Origin: Allacma fusca
Lineage: Eukaryota; Arthropoda; Collembola; Symphypleona; Sminthuridae
Direction: 5' to 3'
Length of the DNA: 64,000 nucleotides
NCBI GenBank assembly: GCA_947179485.1
Contig: OX359249.1
Location: forward strand, 46,079,415 to 46,143,414
Shown: positions 1 to 12,800 of the stretch, one piece after another
Numbering within the stretch: the stretch's first letter is position 1
How the letters are laid out: each line of letters begins with the position of its first letter
Position numbers and translations under genes: made by a program
Notes under the pieces: model-generated
What the model was told of the DNA's origin: nothing
Database searches by the model: none
What the model saw: the letters and a program-made list of their open reading frames with translations, nothing else

Positions 1-835
1 CCAACTTGTCTGCAGCAATCTCTCAGTCGATTGTTGTCACCAGTCTGAGGACATTGTTTCATTGAGTGAACCGTTTCTACTCCTTAGTTCATAAATTGTA
101 ATAAAGGTCACTAAGAAAGTTTCTCTCCATGCATGGGAATAAAAAGGTTTGTGGACAATCAAACGGCAACATCCCCCTTTTAAAGTCAGCCATCGCTCAA
201 GCCGACGACGGTATTTCTATTTGACATGCAGTGGGTGATCTCAAGATTTCTGACCTTCTCGTCTGGTCCGTAGATTATTTGAATGGTGTCCAAAGTTTTG
301 TGAGACTCAGTTGGGTCACATCATACCTTAGAGAAGGTGAAAGTTACCGAGTGTATTAAAATGTGTCAATTTTTATTGTGATCCACTCAGAAACTGAGAT
401 TTTTAAAGGGCTTGGCGCTGGGCTGACTCCAGTAAGGTTTCCATCCTGGAGTCAATTCTGAAGGTAAGAGTCTCCCTGGACCAAGTCTAAACACATTTAC
501 ATCCCTCATCTCAACTCTCCTGTGTTAGCAACTGTTTACCTTGCGTTCAACATTATTTCTTCATTTGTGACCTCTGTATAGTAAACTTTACCTCTCGTAG
601 TTGTCCATCTTCAGGAAAGTAAAATGAGTGTGTAGCTTCATCCCCTCCCCCCGATTTGTTCCCATCCAGGTTGACAATTGCAAACATGTTGTTGTCACTG
701 TGTCATAGTTGTTGTTATGATTGTTGTTGTTGTCATTTTTCTCGTCACAGTAGCTTCCCCTGCTTGAGTGGTTGTAGTGTGTTATTAGAACTAAAGTAGG
801 TTAATGAAATGGTCATCTTGATTCCCTCATCGCAG
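1..835 (+). other. Intron or upstream part of the RIM-binding protein gene
   Basis: No convincing coding exon is visible here. The first recognisable exon of the RIM-binding protein gene begins at 836, in frame, directly after a CAG acceptor. The amino-terminal exons must therefore lie left of the window, and this stretch is most simply the 3' part of an intron. It is AT-rich and holds short GTT runs near 700-745. Confidence 0.6.
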
Positions 836-3800
836 CAATTACGTGAAGCGTCAGAACAAAGGAAAGAACTCGAGAGACAGCATGCCGAAGCTTTGGCTCA
901 GCTACGAGAGAAGAAAGATGAGGTCAACCGTCTCGCTCGACTCAGTGAAAATGACAAGAAAAAATCTGTGGATACAATCGAAACACTGCAGGTATGATTT
1001 CAACTTTCGTCGTTATTTCAGTGGATACATCGCTTCCCACGCAGCATGAAAAATAAACAATGCACTCAGTCGTCAACAAAAACACAAAAACTGTTTCTAC
1101 CGAATCAAGTGGATTCTGTACCAGCTCTCACTTTGTTTACACCTACCAACACCGACGAAAAATTCCGTGTGAAATCCAAGTGTCACATTTACATTTCATA
1201 ACACCCTTCTCATCATCAGTTAGACCAAATATCTAATACCTTCCGCATTTTTATACCAGCCAATCTGACTGACTATTGCTTACACAACTATCAGCCAAAT
1301 CCTATTCGTACAAACGTAACTTGTCTTGTTTTCATCATCTTGATGAAGGTGCTTACCACCTCTAGTAGCTGTTGAGTCTCACCCTGGAAGATGATCCTTT
1401 GGTCATTCATCCGGATGTGACTTTTAGCAGGAGAACATACAATTGTATGTGTACGGTTCAGTCGAAAACCGGAGACTTGACTATAATGTAATAATGACAT
1501 TTCTCTTCTATAATCCACGTTTCTACTTTCTCTGCCTGGTTACATTTCTATAGACAAGATTATTGTGTCCTTCATATTTTACTTCTCTACTTTTAGTATG
1601 CTCTTTATTGCTCGTTTTACTCAATTGCTTATCTCCCGCAGTCAAAAATCCGCGAGTTGGAAAAGAAGACGGAGTTGCAAAATGTTCGCCATGAGGAGTT
1701 GATGTTAGAGTTGGCAGCCCTGAAGCGAACCCAGCAATCTGTCCGTGCCTCATCTTCTCGTCCCTCTTCCCTGGGTCACTCGCCTCCAGACTCTCCGATT
1801 TGCTCAACTCCAGGTCAGAACATGTTTTCTCCGCAGATGTTTGTTCTTCCTCGTATTTGTCTTACACTTTGCTAAATACAACTTACTCTATATAGAATTT
1901 CCAGCAGAATCTATACTTCAATTTATGCTTACCAAATGTTTTCTAAGTAATCACCTAAATGTACTCTTATATCTATAGGTAGATACCTGAGTAGAAAGTT
2001 CATTTTTAAAGTTCGTCTACCATGTATTATGTAGTGCAGTAGTTCAACTCACTCACTGCCTTAGATCTTCGGTCACCGTTCACTCACACAAGTCACTAAA
2101 TAGTACACCCGTGTAGACCCATGTAACTTCCTATATGTATGAACGGTACAAGTACAATCTTCCACCATGTCCTCAACTGTAGATTCAGGCAGTAGTGATC
2201 TTTCAAATCCATTGTTTAAACAATATAGAATCCTACAAAAATTATTTACAGAACGGCACTGTGGATTAGCTTCTTTTGCAGCCACTCAATGATGTCATTT
2301 ACAGGATACTTTTTCGTTCCATTTCTTTCAGTACTGTTAATATGAGGACTGGATTTTCACTGTTGCTTTTCTTGCTACATATTTTCTATCTTTCAGTCTC
2401 TATACAATTATGAGAGCACCAAGTCTGCATCTGTCAGCACTTGCTATGTAAAATGTCAAAATAGGAATCATTCACTAGCAAAATCACGGCATCTTGATGA
2501 CACTGTAATTTATTTAGTCTGCATTTGGCTACTGGATAAGTACCCTATTTGTATTTGTGTGTAGTTGTAACTACCATGAGCGTACATACATATGTATACA
2601 TATAGAAAGTGTTCTTTTGGAGAGTTCTACATGAAGTTCGTGGATATTATCATGAGTTGCTGCCGCGCAGCTGTTTCCTTAATTTCTGTTCGAATTTTAT
2701 ACTGTAATTTTAAATTCACAACTAGTGTGGTGCTCCTTCTGTCCTGCTACATTCTGCCATTAGGATGACACTCTGCCAACGTTTTACACTCTGCACTTTA
2801 GTACTTAAGAGAAAAGTCTTGTTAGTCATAGTCGTGGCTTTGTGCATTAGTGACCACTTGACTATAGTCAACAAAAAACCACAGTATAACGGCATTGACC
2901 TGATTTCTTTTTCACTGGCCAGTCTAAAAATTCATGAAGTTTAAGTCTAGAATGCATCAGAGGAACCGTAGGGGTAATACCATTAGGGCCCAACATGATC
3001 GCACACAACGACTCCCAATAGCGATTCCTTAAATTTTAATCTCTTCACCCTTGGTTCATATGTACACTCATACATACATACATACTGTCCTGGCATAATA
3101 GAACTCTCATTTCCTCGTAAACTCTCATGAAAGACCAAATGACGTCATTTAAGTCCATAATTTTCCGTCTTGACCTTTTTTTCTTGCTGAACTTCATTTT
3201 CCGAATTTAAATAGTTTGATTTTAACTCATTTAGTTTTTTAAGGACTATTCGGTAGGGATGCCTGTACACAAAGTATCGTGATCTATAAGTTATTTTCAT
3301 TAGGGAGGGATGGTACTAAGGGATACAGATAATGGGACTTAAGGCATATACATGCATCGGGCTTGTTCATTCTGCACATAAGTAATTGAATACCAGGCCT
3401 GGAACAATTCTAAAGCTTATTCAAGTTTCAATTAGAAGCATTCATCATCTTTAGGGCATCCGCGCCGTGTGGTTATCAATATCGTAGACAAGGAGATTTT
3501 CTATTATATTTGATATAGAATGGGCAGACCTTTCATGTCTACTAGTCTGGTGAGCTAACGATTGATGGCATCTGCAGAATTATTATCGTTGAGCAGAGTG
3601 TATAAATGGGAAACAGAATCCCATGGTCCTAGCAAGATGTTGACCGGAGTATGCAGGCATGCAGAAACTGATAAGATTTCCCCAGACATTTTTACTCTGG
3701 TATTGCAAATAATAGGTAGTCAGTTACAAGGATGCAGGCAATCTGAATTCAGAATCGATTTTCGTAACTTACTTGGGCAGTAAATTAAAACCACATTGAG

Positions 3801-6800
3801 AGAGATATTCAGAGTCATATCTGAGTACCTTATGTAGGTTGATGAAAGTAAAGGAAGTCTGGAAAGAGTTGTAGTAAATAGATGTGTGTGTGTGAGTTTC
3901 TTTGACTAACTGAGACAATGACATTAGACTCGGTTCTGAGTCGAGGAGAGAGTACGACGGCACTGTCCACTCCTGTAGTTCCTTCACTGGATGCAATTTT
4001 GGAACAAGAACGACTTTCTCAATATCCCTCGCCTGGAATTTTCTCAAGAGGTATATCGTCATCTATAAAAACTGTTCTTCCCTTGCTCTTAATTCTCTGT
4101 TTTTCTTGTTATTCCTTTCTTTCTCTCGAGCCAGTATCCAATCTTGAGCGTACCGACAAGACAAGTCTAAACCCACAACCACATTTCCTCCAGCTTTGCT
4201 GATATACTCACAATCAGATAAAGCGCTTTCCCATAACCATCAACCATTTTCATGTTTTTTCTCATCAAGAGTGTTGTACCGCGTTTTGTTGGTGTCAAAT
4301 GGGATTTTGTCTGTGATCCTGATTATTTTCGAAATGTGCCTCTGTACAAAGAAATGTTTTTGATACCCCCCCCCCCTTTTTTTGTTTTTCTTTCACATAT
4401 ATATCTGTAACAGCAAAAATATACTGACTATCCGAGTGCTTCTAGTACTTACTTTCACACCTTATTTGAGAAGGACATGCAGCACCGTTGGGTGTTCAAT
4501 TTTTTGCTATGATTGACTGAGTTGACAACAGAATTTGTTTTGTGCGGACGCAGGGTCTTAATGAACTCAAGACTTTGCATTTAATTTTGACGTAATCACA
4601 TATTTTTCACTGACCGAAGTATTAGCTAAATTTTTTGAGTTGCTTGGTTGGTGGGGATGGAGGGAGGAGGCGCCTTTGGATTGATGTGTGTGAAATGGTG
4701 GTGCGTCAGGGCTTGTTCTGTATCACTGTCAATAGGTTCATCTGAACTTGGGAAATCGTTGCATCACGAAAGTATGCTTGAGTTGCATGATTCTTCTTTC
4801 TCGGCAGTGTGCTCCTCCTCGCTTGTCGCAACAGGTGTATTGTCCTACTCGCTTCCGCGGACCCACAAATCCTCCTTCTCCCCCCTGAGACACGGTAGGA
4901 AGCGTCTCAGGCGGAGCACTTCGGTCACCGACTTGACACAGCACAAGCCACTCCTCTCAAAGTCTCTCCAGTTTGATGACCCTATTGCTTCCAGTAATGA
5001 AATCGAACGAATCATAGCAAAAATCCAACAAGATAACAAGATTTTAGCTGAATTAGATAAGAATACTGGTGAGTCTTTCTCTTCTTCCTACTTCTTCTTC
5101 TTCTTCTTCTTCTTTGTTTAAATCTGCTAAAACATTTTGTTATCCATTACTCCTTTTCTTTCATTCCCTGGCACTTACTTTGATTTCACCCCTAAATGGC
5201 CGTTCCATGACCCAATATATTATTTTCTAGTGGTTCTATCTATTTATGAATTTTTCGTGAGCTAGTTTCAAGCTTCCCAATTTAGTACCTATCTCAATTC
5301 AAATAGCACGTTTACAAGATTTATATCCCTTTGCACACATTAGACTCGCTATTAGTTTAAAGTATATTCTAATGATATTTGCAAAAGTATATAAGTAACT
5401 GTTATATTTTTTTTTTGAATTTTCATACTTATGACTGTACCTGTATTAAATTCATTTCCTACACTTCCATAAATTGCATTACTCATGGTATGATTCGTAG
5501 AGATTCTTGCAGTTGCAATTTCGCATAGTGTAAACTCCAAAGCCAATACCTGCCAGAAATGTCAAAATAGTTTTTCAGGGAATATGTTGCTACGCAAGTA
5601 TTTGCATTCCCTCTTTCGTTCCAAAACTTACCAGCGTATGTATTAATAATGCACATGCCACTACATTTAAGTTGACAGCATATTGTAGACATTTGAATGC
5701 TGAAAGCTCATATTGTCAATATTATTATATTCTGTAGAACTACCGCGTATGTCTTTTAAACCTTTACCTATTTTTTTTACTGCCTGCACCTATTTGAATA
5801 TATGAATTCTAATGAGACATTGTACATAAATTGTACACCACAAAAAGCTTTCCCGGGCTAAGGTGGCTACAGCATTTTGAGGCTTTATAGGATAATTATC
5901 ACTAGTCCCTATTTTCTCTCATCCACTTCACTCCTATCGTAGATTGATTCCCTAATTTTGAGAAGAAAGTATCCATAATATGTGGCATATCCAGACTGCA
6001 GTACTGTAGGATTGACGGTAGGAGGATTGTAGTAATGAAAGTACGAGGAATCATAAATTGCTCTAAATTTAATTTTTTTCCCAAGCCAGTAACATTGCGT
6101 ACATTCTCATGTAGGTAACTTTTACGGCCGATTGATAGTGGAGCAAATAAAATAACGATTTTCCTAGCAAAGTAAATTAGACTCTCTCTCTCTCTCTCTT
6201 GTAGATTTCTTTAACCTCGGGTACCCTTTTCAAATTACCAAGACTCGACTGTGTATGATGAGATAAATGTAACCTTTCTCTCCCTCTCTTTCTCTGCACC
6301 ATTTACAAGGAGAAGTGGAAAGAGCACCGTTTGTAACAATTATTGCAGGAAATATGAAATGTATCTACATACATCAAACTACAACTTCCTTTGGAGGTAA
6401 CAGCGTGGCTCGGCGTAGTAGATGCTGTAATAAAATATGAATTTTGAGTTTCTCGAGTTGTTAACTCAATTTTGATTTACTGAGGGAAAATCGATATTTG
6501 TGGGAATTAGCGTGAACAAGGTTGTGAATTAAAAAGGAAATTGAAATGCTAATTGATTCCTCCTTGCTCATGTGGGCTATATATTTAGTGAAGAAAAGCA
6601 CTCAAAGGGACAATCGGTTCTACATTTAAATAATTTATTGCAGCTTTTAGCTTATAATAGTGATACTCATGAGAATTGAATAAAAATGTCTGGGCTCACG
6701 ACTCTCAAGTTTTAACATTTTCTCTCCCGTCATTTTTAGTAATGTAATATCAAAACGGCGAGAGCAGTAGTGTAAGAGTACATTGAATCAAATCCATGTA

Positions 6801-9800
6801 TCTACATAATTACTTATGTATGGTTTGGAAATCGGGCCTTGGGTTATATTTCGTAGGGCTGTAGCCCGCACACAGAAAGCATGTATTAGAAGTAAGTGCA
6901 TTACAAAACTATCTGTGTATGTACTGGGGTGTGCAATTTTGTCTCAATTTCAAAAAGTTATGTGTAGACAAGGGATAGGGGTCGGTGATGAGGCATTGAA
7001 TTGATGTTCTCCACGTTTGATTACCCTTAGTTAAGAAATTCCCGGGCGTACATCTTCAAAGATTTGGGATGAATATTCTCAAACTACTCCTAGTGTTCGT
7101 ATGAAGTGACGTTAATTATTATTTAAAGCTGGTGGCACGGTTAATACTAGGGAAGAGAAACCCTGCAGGAATCTCTATGCATATCGGTTGATGATTCAAA
7201 GGAACAGACAGGTAGTAGCTTAAGTGAGTACTAGGAATTAATGGAGGGAGTTGAGTGTACCCAAGGTGAAAACAGTTCGTTTAATTCTATACCCCTGTAT
7301 ATGTATGTAACAATATGAGTTGAGCGACACAAGTGCCATACGTTTCAATGTCGCAATATTTTTCCTAGGATTAATTGAGCTTGTTGATCCTTCCCCTTCT
7401 CCTGGCTCTAATTTGATTCTGGTTATTTTTTCTGAATCGTGCTTGCATGCAAAGCCGAGTGACTTGACTCGTGTTTTGTTGGGTTTCGCAGTGTGTCAAC
7501 CCCGTTTTCGCACCAATGTGAATCTGCCAGGCCAGAATGTGATTCCAGGGGCACGTAGGCGAACTTTACCCAAAAAACCGACATCAGCGAAACACTACAT
7601 ACCCAAAATTACTATTCACAATGATGCGAAAAGTAAGACATAATTTAGACTAGAAGATCCATGTCGTTATATATAGTTTAACATATATATTATAGTGGCC
7701 GGACGGAATGACAAATAATGTACTTAAATCTATTATGTATAGAACTTATATAGTTGCAAAAACCCAAAGTAGAGAAATACATGCTGCTCTACTTACGCTT
7801 TCTACTCCGTGGAAAAAAAAGATTTCCAGACGTCTCGCTCTCCTTTTCTCTCCCCCCGAAATTCTTATCAATGAAAAGTAGCACTGACGAGGCTTTATCT
7901 CGATCCTACCCTCTCTTCAAGATTCAATGCTTGGATGATTGAGTTAAGGAGTTGAATCATGACAGTGGCTGGGAGTACACATAAGTGCAGTCCATGTGGA
8001 AGGATACAGGGTTGTACTTATGTGATTAATTACTTACATGGAAGAGAAAGCGTGGGTTTTGATACAATTTTAATGCATTCTACCCGCATTTGAAGTCGAG
8101 GAAAGTTAGCTGTAGGTATTTGTAAAGACTTTTAGACGTTTTCAATAAGACTGTAACCTCGTACTGCCTACCTTGGGAAATCTAGACAACTGGCTTCCGC
8201 ACTTGTCGGCAGATTACTATAGGAGACGTCGCTATGTTTTGTTTAGTTTGTGTTTATGAGTACCGTCTCATCTCTATCCTGGTTGTCGTTTGACCTGTGC
8301 CTCTTTGAAGTAGTTGTATGTTACGTTGGTTTCTGACTGTCTGCCAGTCTTGCATTCCGTGAGTGACTGTCGTGTCAGATGTTAGGCTTGAAGCATTTAC
8401 TCTTCCTGGCTAATTGTTCCATATGTGTATGTAAATGTCCTCCCCCACCCCTTCTCTGATTACATGTGCACCACCGCTGCAGGCGACTGATCAAATGAGT
8501 CAATGTAATGTAATGGTTTCTGTACTTATTTATTTGTATGTATGTTTGTAATAATTATTTTAAAGTACACTTGCATTCTCAAAGCTGTATTACTCATCAT
8601 GCTTGGATTGCATGCAATTTAAAGGAATATTCCTCACGTACTTCAGTTCGCGAAAACTGCTGAGCAGTTAAGTAATTATGTATAATTTAATTATATTTAT
8701 GCTTTTGTTCTTCAAATAGTGGACATTTGTTCCAATCGGAGTAGCCGTATTTTTGTTGCTTCCTCTAGTTTCAGGGTGTACTTCGAGGGACTTGGCTGGA
8801 TTGTACGATCAACATCAACAACATCAGCACCATCACCACCAACAACAGCAGCAACAACATCAGCAACAACAACAACAACAAATAGGAGGTAGTCATCAGA
8901 CTACGACAGTGCAAACCCTTCAGAGTCTGGGTTCAGTGCAACCGTTTCAACAAATAGCAACTGTTCTACCAACAAATTTTTTCCCTGTCATTCCTGCGGG
9001 CACTATTTTTCCCTCGGCGGGACCAACTCTTCAGTCCTCTCATAATCAGCAACTTAACCCTCATTCCAATAACCCTGGAAGTAGTCATAATCCTTTGAAT
9101 CTTGTAGCTCATCAGAATCAGCCAATATCCATCCCCACAATTATCACCACTTCACACGTTGATGATCCCAAGAGTAGCAAAACAGGAGGTCGTCAACAAA
9201 ACAATCAAACCAACTACGGCATGGAGTATTCCAATCAAACCCAACAAAACCAAGGAGGAGGTAACGAGCAAGAGGGTGGTTACCTCCTCCTCCTCGGTTC
9301 AGTTCAACATCAGCCTAATCAACCTCAAGTTATTAATGGAAGTAATGTAATTATTGGGAAAAATCCCCATCACCAGCATCACCAAACACATCATTCCTCC
9401 CACTCACATCATCCTCATCAGCATCAGCAATCAATGAATAAAGGAGTAGACGTCCTGGACATCCCTGGAAAGGGACGTTGCTTCGTATATATTGCTAGGT
9501 TAGTAAGTCTATACTGTCTGCTGAGTTCAAAAGAACTGTCAGCATCAAACAAATTACATGCTTACTCGACATGGCTGTAACCACCTGTGCTTAACGAAAC
9601 TGTTTCCACAGGTATTCCTACGATCCTTTTCATCAGTCACCCAATGAGAATCCTGAAGCTGAGCTCTACCTCAATGCTGGAGATTATGTTCTTGTTTGGG
9701 GAACCATGGATGAAGTGAGTAGCGATTTTGTCCTAGTAAATGTCTTCTATTATATTGCTAGTAACTTAATAACTTTCACTTTACTGCCTACTACGGAGCC

Positions 9801-12800
9801 ATTACGTACATATTCTCGACTATTTGGCTCGGATTTGAATGGGTACTTGGTTTGAACTTTACATTGGGGATTCTAGGATGGATTTCTCGACGGTGAGCTA
9901 CTAGATGGACGACGCGGCCTGGTGCCGTCAAATTACGTCGAACGTTTGGTCGGTGAAGACCTGCTTGAGTTTCATCAGCAAGTCGTGTTGGGTATTAAGG
10001 AATCTGATGACTGTCTTTCTACGAGTCTCCATGACTTTGACTATCCTCGAGATGTACAAGATGAGTCCCAGCGTTTGATAATCGGTTAGTAGGAGGATCT
10101 CTAATCATTTTTATTATTCGAGTGAAAGTTTATGTTCAGGTATGGAGTTATAGGCTACGCTGACTTCTGTTATTCAGTTTAATATGGCTATAGTGTCGTT
10201 CGTGGGGTACTATATATAGATACATACGTATTTAGAACTAGAAGCTTCTTGATATTTCTCTCTAACAGTTCATATTCACGTATCTATATATCGTACAATT
10301 GTGATTCTGATTTTCATTGACATAGTCAAAGCTGTAAGTATTTTCTAGAAACTTAATTACTTTTCGTGTGAATAGATTTTGTTTACACTTATTGTATCTA
10401 TCTTCTATTATTTGATTCGGATCTTCAGCAGTATTTTGTGCTTTGGCTGTATTTTGCATTTAAGACAATAATTTTGAGATCAAGTAAGGATGACGAGACA
10501 TTACTTCAGCAGTACAGAATGGCATAGGAGGCAGAAGGGTCAGGATCTGTGGTAGTGTCAACAACAGAGAGGTGTAAATACGTTTACTACATTCATATAA
10601 AATCAGCTAATCTGATGCGAATGTCGATTTTGCAAAGAGATTTTTTAAAGTTTGTCTTGAATCTTCTGGTTTTGATTTGACTTAACCTTGGTTGATACTT
10701 TTATTAAATTGAGCTCTAAAAGCCACAATGCTTGGTCAAGAACCCATAAGTAAATTTTGTGATTTCCAACAAGATATCGTACCATGTGCGTAAAAAGAAA
10801 GGTTCTTCCGATATTTCAAAACTATTTTTTCTTTACAAATATTGGCTTTTGAGATTGGAAAATATTTTAGTAGTTGACTAGGCTGACTGAATTGTGTAAT
10901 GTTGGTGGTTGGTTGGATACTACATATGAATGCATGTTCGATGTTGTCTGCATCTTTATAATTGATTCTAGTCAAGAGCAAGAATCGCATTAAGAGAACC
11001 TTGCCCCCCTTGGTGTGTAATCAACAGGACGTTTTCCGAAATCGAGGTTTGTCTCTCGTTCCTTCCTTCTGACTTACAATCAAAGAATCAGTTGAGTATA
11101 CAGATCGTAAGAGTGCATGTCAATTATAGCCATGCATGCATTTTGGTGTCCTCTTACCCCAACATCTTACAATGTAAAAAGAATTTTTAACCACCAGCTC
11201 CGTCTCATGACTTCTCATATCACAGATGTTCCATGAGGTTCGGTTTTTAAACACTATTTTCCGTGTGCGTAAACCCATACCTCGCCAAAATTCCAACCAC
11301 TGTTCACTCACACACCTTGTTATTTTGTTTACGGTTGCTCTTACAGAAGAACTCATGAACAGACGCCAGGAGGAGTATGGGTACTTGGATTTGGAAGACG
11401 TACTAGATGATGACTCGGATCCCGAAAAACATGGTTAGTTGAAAGTTTCCTTCAAACAACTCATATGCAATGCAATTTAGAGAGAACACGTAGTAAAGAC
11501 CCTGCATGTTTGGCACTGATTGATTCTGATAGACTTATTCTTCTCGGTGCTAGTACCTCCCCCAGTGCAACTCACTCTGGAAAGACAACTTAATAAAAGC
11601 ATCCTTATTGGTTGGAACCCACCCGACTGTCCGCCTGGTACCGTCGAGAGCTACCAAGTTTATGTTAATGGGCTCCTCCGATGCACTGTCAAAGCCAACG
11701 AAAGAACACGGGCTCTTGTAGAGGGCGTTGACTGCAATAGAGTAAGTTTTTCTACCCTCACTGAACGCTTTTTGATGCAATTTAAGCAAACAAAATTATC
11801 TGTACTTGCCTGATTTTGATCATCCAAACCGTCGTGTATGTCAAAGACGAACAGACTACATTAACGGCATGTTCTTGTAAATGACACTCTTAGCCGCACA
11901 GAATAAGTGTTCGGTCTGTGACACCTAACCGCAGAACATCCAGGGATGCAGCATGTACAATGGTAATAGGAAAGGACGCACCCTTGGCTCCTTCTTGTGT
12001 AAGGTAATCAATGAGAATGTGCGATCTTGAAATGCTACTTAAGCCTGTTTCTAGATAAGCACTAACTGAAATGAATTAATTGGTAACTCCAAAGGGCGAC
12101 CAACGTAACCAGCACCTCCGCTGCGATTTCATGGCTTCCAAGCAATAGTAACTATCAGCATGTAGTTTGTGTTAATAATGTGGAAGTTAGAACAGTGAAA
12201 CCAGGGGTTTACAGACATACCATCACGGGTAAGTCAAGTGTAGGGAGTTTCTTTGGGAATTTTTTTTCCTTACATGTTTCGGACTTATACAATAACTTGA
12301 GCTTTCTTTTCTCATTGCCGCTTGAAGGGCTTACACCAAATACAACCTATCGAGTGACAGTTCGTTCAAAGAATATCAAAGCCCCGCATTTCGATGAGAA
12401 GAATTGTAAGCAAATGGAAAAGCTGTCATCTCATACAGAATTCCGAACGTTACCAAAAGGTATTAGTATAATTACTTAAGCGTTTCTGTCGTAGACACAT
12501 GACAAAATATTGACGTAGATGTTCCTATGCTTCATGTTACTTACTGTGGTCTTGTGGTGGTCCTTTGAGCCTTTTCTGTGTGGTTTACTCTTTGAGGTTG
12601 TTTAGGTTTACCGGATCCACCCGTTGACGTTCAAGTTGAAGCTGGGCCACAGGATAATACGATTCTCGTCACATGGCACCCAGTTACAGCAGGCACGTCA
12701 AATGGAGCTGTCGTCACTGGCTATGCAGTTTTTGCGGACGGCAGAAAAATTCTTGAAATTGACAGTCCATCCGGTATGGAAACTTCGTTAATGATCCTGA

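Noticed and set aside
430-467. Possible 33-nt exon between CCAG and GTAAGA in the leftmost stretch
   Set aside because: It begins with TAA in the phase required by the next exon, and too little sequence is left to judge.
4648-4735. Upstream part of a frame beginning at an ATG before the 4736 exon
   Set aside because: A phase-correct acceptor at 4735 joins the conserved coding part to the previous exon; the earlier part is intron read-through.
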